Shown here one piece after another: positions 15,706-17,968 of a stretch of 17,968 nucleotides of DNA. The stretch covers positions 15,391-33,358 of the forward strand of contig DGYI01000068.1 of assembly GCA_002396645.1 (NCBI GenBank), written 5' to 3'. The notes under the pieces are model-generated. The model made no database searches and had not been told where the DNA came from. It was given only the letters and a program-made list of their open reading frames with translations. The first letter of the stretch is position 1. Each line of letters opens with the position of its first letter. The translations under genes were made by a program, and so were the position numbers. Source of the DNA: Firmicutes bacterium UBA5010 (GTDB lineage Bacteria; Bacillota; Clostridia; Tissierellales; Sedimentibacteraceae).

Positions 15706-16359
15706 TTAATAATTTATCTCTTTACCATCATCTCTTATTGCCGTTCTTACATTGAAGCCATTTTTCTTGAGTGCCATAACAATCTTATCAAAGTCTTCGC
15801 ACTCTATACTAAGATATATTTCCTGCAAATTCATTACATTTGTATCTATTTGAACAATGTTTTTGATATTTCCTCCGGCTTTGGCTATAGTGTCAGTCAT
15901 TTTTGCAATAGTACCTTTGAAATTGCTTGTATAAATAGTAAGAACATTCACTCTCTCACCAAATATTTTTTGATATTGCTTAAATATGGATTGATGAGTT
16001 ACTATTCCTGCCAGATCATCCTTATCGTCTACTATTGGAATAAAACGGTATTTAGAAGTAATAAAAATAGCTGCCGCATCTTCTATCGGAACATCTTGAT
16101 TAATTGTCATTATTTTTGTTTTCGCTAAATCTTTTACTTTTTTATTTAAGAAATCAAGTTTAGATAAGGCTTCATAGTTTTTAAAATACTCTTCGTACAT
16201 ATTTTCTTTTGATAAAATACCTACGAATTTTTTTCCATTAACAACAGGTAAGGACAAAAGTCTATTCTCCTCTATGATGTTTAAGGCTTCTTCCAATGTA
16301 TTTTCAACAGAAAGACATTGCAGTTGATTAAATGGAATCATTATTGCTTTAACTAACAT
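15706..16359 (-). CDS. CBS-CBS-ACT domain protein (AcuB-like)
   Basis: This 217-residue cytoplasmic protein has two CBS motifs at about 3-60 and 75-132 (a Bateman pair, which usually binds adenine nucleotides such as AMP or ATP) and a C-terminal ACT domain at about 138-208 (VNVLTIYTSNFKGTIAKMTDTIAKAGGNI), a common amino-acid sensing module. The order CBS-CBS-ACT is that of AcuB-type proteins; no acuA or acuC neighbours are present, so I give no symbol. ATG 16359-16357 has AAGGTG five bases upstream. It is transcribed alone from a promoter about 170 bases upstream. A role in sensing energy state and an amino acid is inference. Confidence 0.85.
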   Translation of the reverse strand: MLVKAIMIPFNQLQCLSVENTLEEALNIIEENRLLSLPVVNGKKFVGILSKENMYEEYFKNYEALSKLDFLNKKVKDLAKTKIMTINQDVPIEDAAAIFITSKYRFIPIVDDKDDLAGIVTHQSIFKQYQKIFGERVNVLTIYTSNFKGTIAKMTDTIAKAGGNIKNIVQIDTNVMNLQEIYLSIECEDFDKIVMALKKNGFNVRTAIRDDGKEINY

Positions 16360-16382
16360 AAGTTCACCTTCCCTTTATTATT

Positions 16383-16409
16383 AACAATATTGTTTTCATT
16401 TACAATATT
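16383..16409. repeat. Palindrome and half-site repeat in the CBS-ACT leader
   Basis: A perfect 12-base palindrome AACAATATTGTT (16383-16394) is followed by a repeat of its half, ACAATATT (16402-16409). It lies 24 bases upstream of the CBS-ACT ATG, inside the predicted leader. It could be a repressor site or chance in AT-rich DNA. Confidence 0.3.
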
Positions 16410-16527
16410 ATTAAAAATGTTTTTTATATTTTATATATTATATATATTTCACCCTTATATATACGCTTATTTAGGGGTTTAAAACATTAAATATTTTTAT
16501 TATGTATATTTTATATTCCTTTTTAGT

Positions 16528-16557
16528 ATTGTATCATAATATAGCCCGTTTTGTCCA
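16528..16557 (-). promoter_or_regulatory. Predicted promoter of the CBS-ACT gene
   Basis: On the minus strand, TGGACA (16552-16557) and TACAAT (16528-16533) are separated by 18 bases; each box differs from consensus at one position. The leader to the ATG would be about 160 bases and very AT-rich. An inverted repeat, cagcat (16556-16561) with atgctg (16591-16596), touches the -35 box. Confidence 0.5.
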
Positions 16558-16602
16558 GCATCTCTGTCTAATTATACAGTATACATTGGTATGCTGAGAG
16601 TA

Positions 16603-17568
16603 TTAAAATATAGAGTTTTTTATTTTTTCTAAATTTGCCGGGAGCTCTGCTTTTATGTTTTTACCTACCAAGTATTCCAGTGGCTCCTCAGCGCCTATAA
16701 ACGACAATCTGTAGGCATGCAAAAACTGTGTGGTGAGATTAAAATCTCTTTCTATTTTTCTATTTATTTCTGAGCGTCCGTATTTTATATCTCCTATAAT
16801 AGGATAGCCTGCTTTAGATAAATGAGCTCTGATTTGATGAGTTCTGCCTGTAACAAGCTCAACTTCGACCAATGTATAACCATTACTGTACTTAAGCGGT
16901 CTGGCTATTGTCTCCATTATTTTCCCTTCTTCGTCATCCAAAGATAATACCTTAACCAGATTTTTATCCTCATCTTTTTCCATTTTATCTTTAAGTATCA
17001 GCTCTTTTTTTAAATTTCCGGCAACTATAGTCAAATAGTATTTATTTATGTATCCTCTTTCTCTGATCATTTTATTAAGTGTCTGCAATGCCTTATTATT
17101 TTTCCCGAACAATACAAGCCCTGTAGTGTTTCTGTCCAATCTGTTGACAGGAGATGGGACAAATGTACGCTCAAGTCTCGGAACATAATCACCTTTTTCT
17201 ATAAGATAGGAAATTACCTGATTAGCAAGGTGATTTTTCTTTTCGGTAGAATCACCATGTGTTAAAAGTCCAAAAGGCTTTTCGACAATCAAAATATTTT
17301 CATCCTCATATGCAATATTAAATTGTTTTTTAGATTTAATAAGCTTTTTACTCTGTGTTAATTTCTCCAACTCTTCCTCACCGATATATAAGCTTATTTC
17401 ATCTCCTTCAGAAAGCATTGTTTCTATGTTCCCTCTTTTGCCGTTAATTTTTACATCCTTACGAATAAGCTTGTAAATATAGCTAAGGGAAGCATTTTTT
17501 AGATATTTCTTCAAAAACCTGTCAAGTCGTTGCTCTTTTTCATTTCCGCTTATAATTAATTTAATCAT
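16603..17568 (-). CDS. RluA-family pseudouridine synthase
   Basis: The protein has 321 residues from the chosen start. An N-terminal S4 RNA-binding domain at about 11-62 (QRLDRFLKKYLKNASLSYIY) precedes the PseudoU_synth_2 catalytic domain at about 88-300. The catalytic Asp145 lies in NRLDRNTTG (many relatives have HRLD), and GRTHQIRAHL at 241-250 is typical. It isomerises uridines in rRNA or tRNA; the exact site (RluC/RluD class) cannot be told. The start is uncertain: AAGGAGG at about 17582-17588 is only one base before ATG 17580 and 13 bases before ATG 17568. The latter gives the family-usual N-terminus. The frame remains open upstream to 17652 with less family-like sequence. Confidence 0.9.
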   Translation of the reverse strand: MIKLIISGNEKEQRLDRFLKKYLKNASLSYIYKLIRKDVKINGKRGNIETMLSEGDEISLYIGEEELEKLTQSKKLIKSKKQFNIAYEDENILIVEKPFGLLTHGDSTEKKNHLANQVISYLIEKGDYVPRLERTFVPSPVNRLDRNTTGLVLFGKNNKALQTLNKMIRERGYINKYYLTIVAGNLKKELILKDKMEKDEDKNLVKVLSLDDEEGKIMETIARPLKYSNGYTLVEVELVTGRTHQIRAHLSKAGYPIIGDIKYGRSEINRKIERDFNLTTQFLHAYRLSFIGAEEPLEYLVGKNIKAELPANLEKIKNSIF

Positions 17569-17743
17569 ATTTGAAGCCATGCCTCCTTTGCACAAGAGCT
17601 CTAACCTCATTTTTCCTACAACTGATAAATTTTGTATAGACTCGGTGTGCATACTTTAATTATTTTTATTAACTATTTTAACCTTTTAATTATATAATAA
17701 AACCCTGTAAAAATATAGAGTGCAAAAAATATTTTTTAAACAA

Positions 17744-17770
17744 TTGACAATCACATCAAATTATTATAGA
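17744..17770 (+). promoter_or_regulatory. Predicted promoter of the right-edge gene
   Basis: A perfect -35 TTGACA (17744-17749) is followed after 15 bases by TATAGA (17765-17770); TAGATT two bases further on gives a 17-base spacing instead. The ribosome site GGAG and the ATG at 17800 follow within 35 bases. Confidence 0.5.
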
Positions 17771-17799
17771 TTTAACATATCAAACTATTGGAGTGCAAA

Positions 17800-17968
17800 A
17801 TGAACTATATAAATAATACTAAAAATATTATCAATAAATTAGATAAACTTAAAAGTCTACATGCAAAAAATCAGCTTACAAATGATGAATTAATCAGTTT
17901 TATAATGATTGATAAGTCATTCGAGGATTTAGAAAAATTACATACTTATTTAATTAACAAAGTAAACA
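17800..17968 (+). CDS. Unrecognised protein, 5' part only
   Basis: An open frame starts at ATG 17800, six bases after a GGAG-containing ribosome site, and runs without a stop to the window edge (56 residues visible). The visible part is Asn/Lys/Leu-rich and probably helical, beginning MNYINNTKNIINKLDKLKSL, with no signal peptide and no motif I recognise. A consensus -35 box and a close -10 precede it, and it is divergent from the RluA-family gene. No function is proposed. Confidence 0.6.
   Translation, partial: MNYINNTKNIINKLDKLKSLHAKNQLTNDELISFIMIDKSFEDLEKLHTYLINKVN

Noticed and set aside
15661..16128. Plus-strand 155-residue frame with an ATG-like start
   Set aside because: It overlaps the bidirectional terminator and runs antisense to the CBS-CBS-ACT gene; the composition is that of a shadow frame.
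16556..16596. Inverted repeat as terminator of the RluA-family gene
   Set aside because: The stem is only 6 bp with a long loop, and no T-run follows on the minus strand.
17581..17652. N-terminal extension of the RluA-family protein to 17652
   Set aside because: The extra residues do not resemble the family and contain the AAGGAGG site; kept only as an uncertainty of the start.
1..17968. CRISPR array, tRNA, rRNA or insertion sequence
   Set aside because: No regularly spaced repeats, no tRNA cloverleaf, no rRNA-like GC-rich block and no transposase or integrase frame was seen on either strand.

Overview
The window is AT-rich (roughly 30% GC by eye). It has Gram-positive style Shine-Dalgarno sites (AGGAGG, AAGGAG), several TTG or GTG starts, and protein families typical of anaerobic Clostridia: a monoderm Tad pilus locus with a DUF5702-like protein, and a secreted copper-amine-oxidase-stalk glucosaminidase. 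A Peptostreptococcaceae-like organism would fit, but the genus cannot be resolved from sequence reading alone. No tRNA, rRNA, CRISPR array, transposase or phage gene was found.

Left half (1-8546, all minus strand): a Tad/Flp type IVc pilus operon read right to left. The order is tadZ/cpaE-like ATPase, tadA/cpaF secretion ATPase, tadB and tadC inner-membrane platform proteins, a small Flp1-type pilin, a TadE pseudopilin, and a giant TadG/DUF5702-like protein that runs off the left edge (at least 1141 residues). Coupling is tight: the tadZ and tadA reading frames overlap, and the stop codons of tadA and tadB are embedded in the ribosome binding sites of the next genes. A sigma-A-like promoter, an upstream pair of direct repeats, a 5' UTR hairpin and a run of seven G at the ribosome binding site lie in front of tadZ. 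Hairpin-forming repeats flank the pilin gene, where expression levels would be expected to change.

Middle (8789-13176, minus strand): an apparent four-gene operon, proC (pyrroline-5-carboxylate reductase), luxS (S-ribosylhomocysteine lyase), a MATE exporter and an uncharacterised protein with an HD-phosphohydrolase-like His/Asp pattern. It has a promoter upstream of proC and ends in a 12-bp stem-loop at 8753-8780.

Right part (13177-17968): a divergent promoter region; one plus-strand secreted cell-wall hydrolase (signal peptide, stalk domain, Ig-like modules, GH73 glucosaminidase); a bidirectional terminator shared with a converging CBS-CBS-ACT protein; an RluA-family pseudouridine synthase; and, at the right edge, the start of an unrecognised plus-strand gene with its own promoter.

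The genes mostly belong to known families. The parts least explained by known biology are the giant coiled-coil DUF5702 protein, the HD-like protein coupled to luxS and a MATE exporter, and the cluster of potential control elements in front of tadZ and around the pilin gene.
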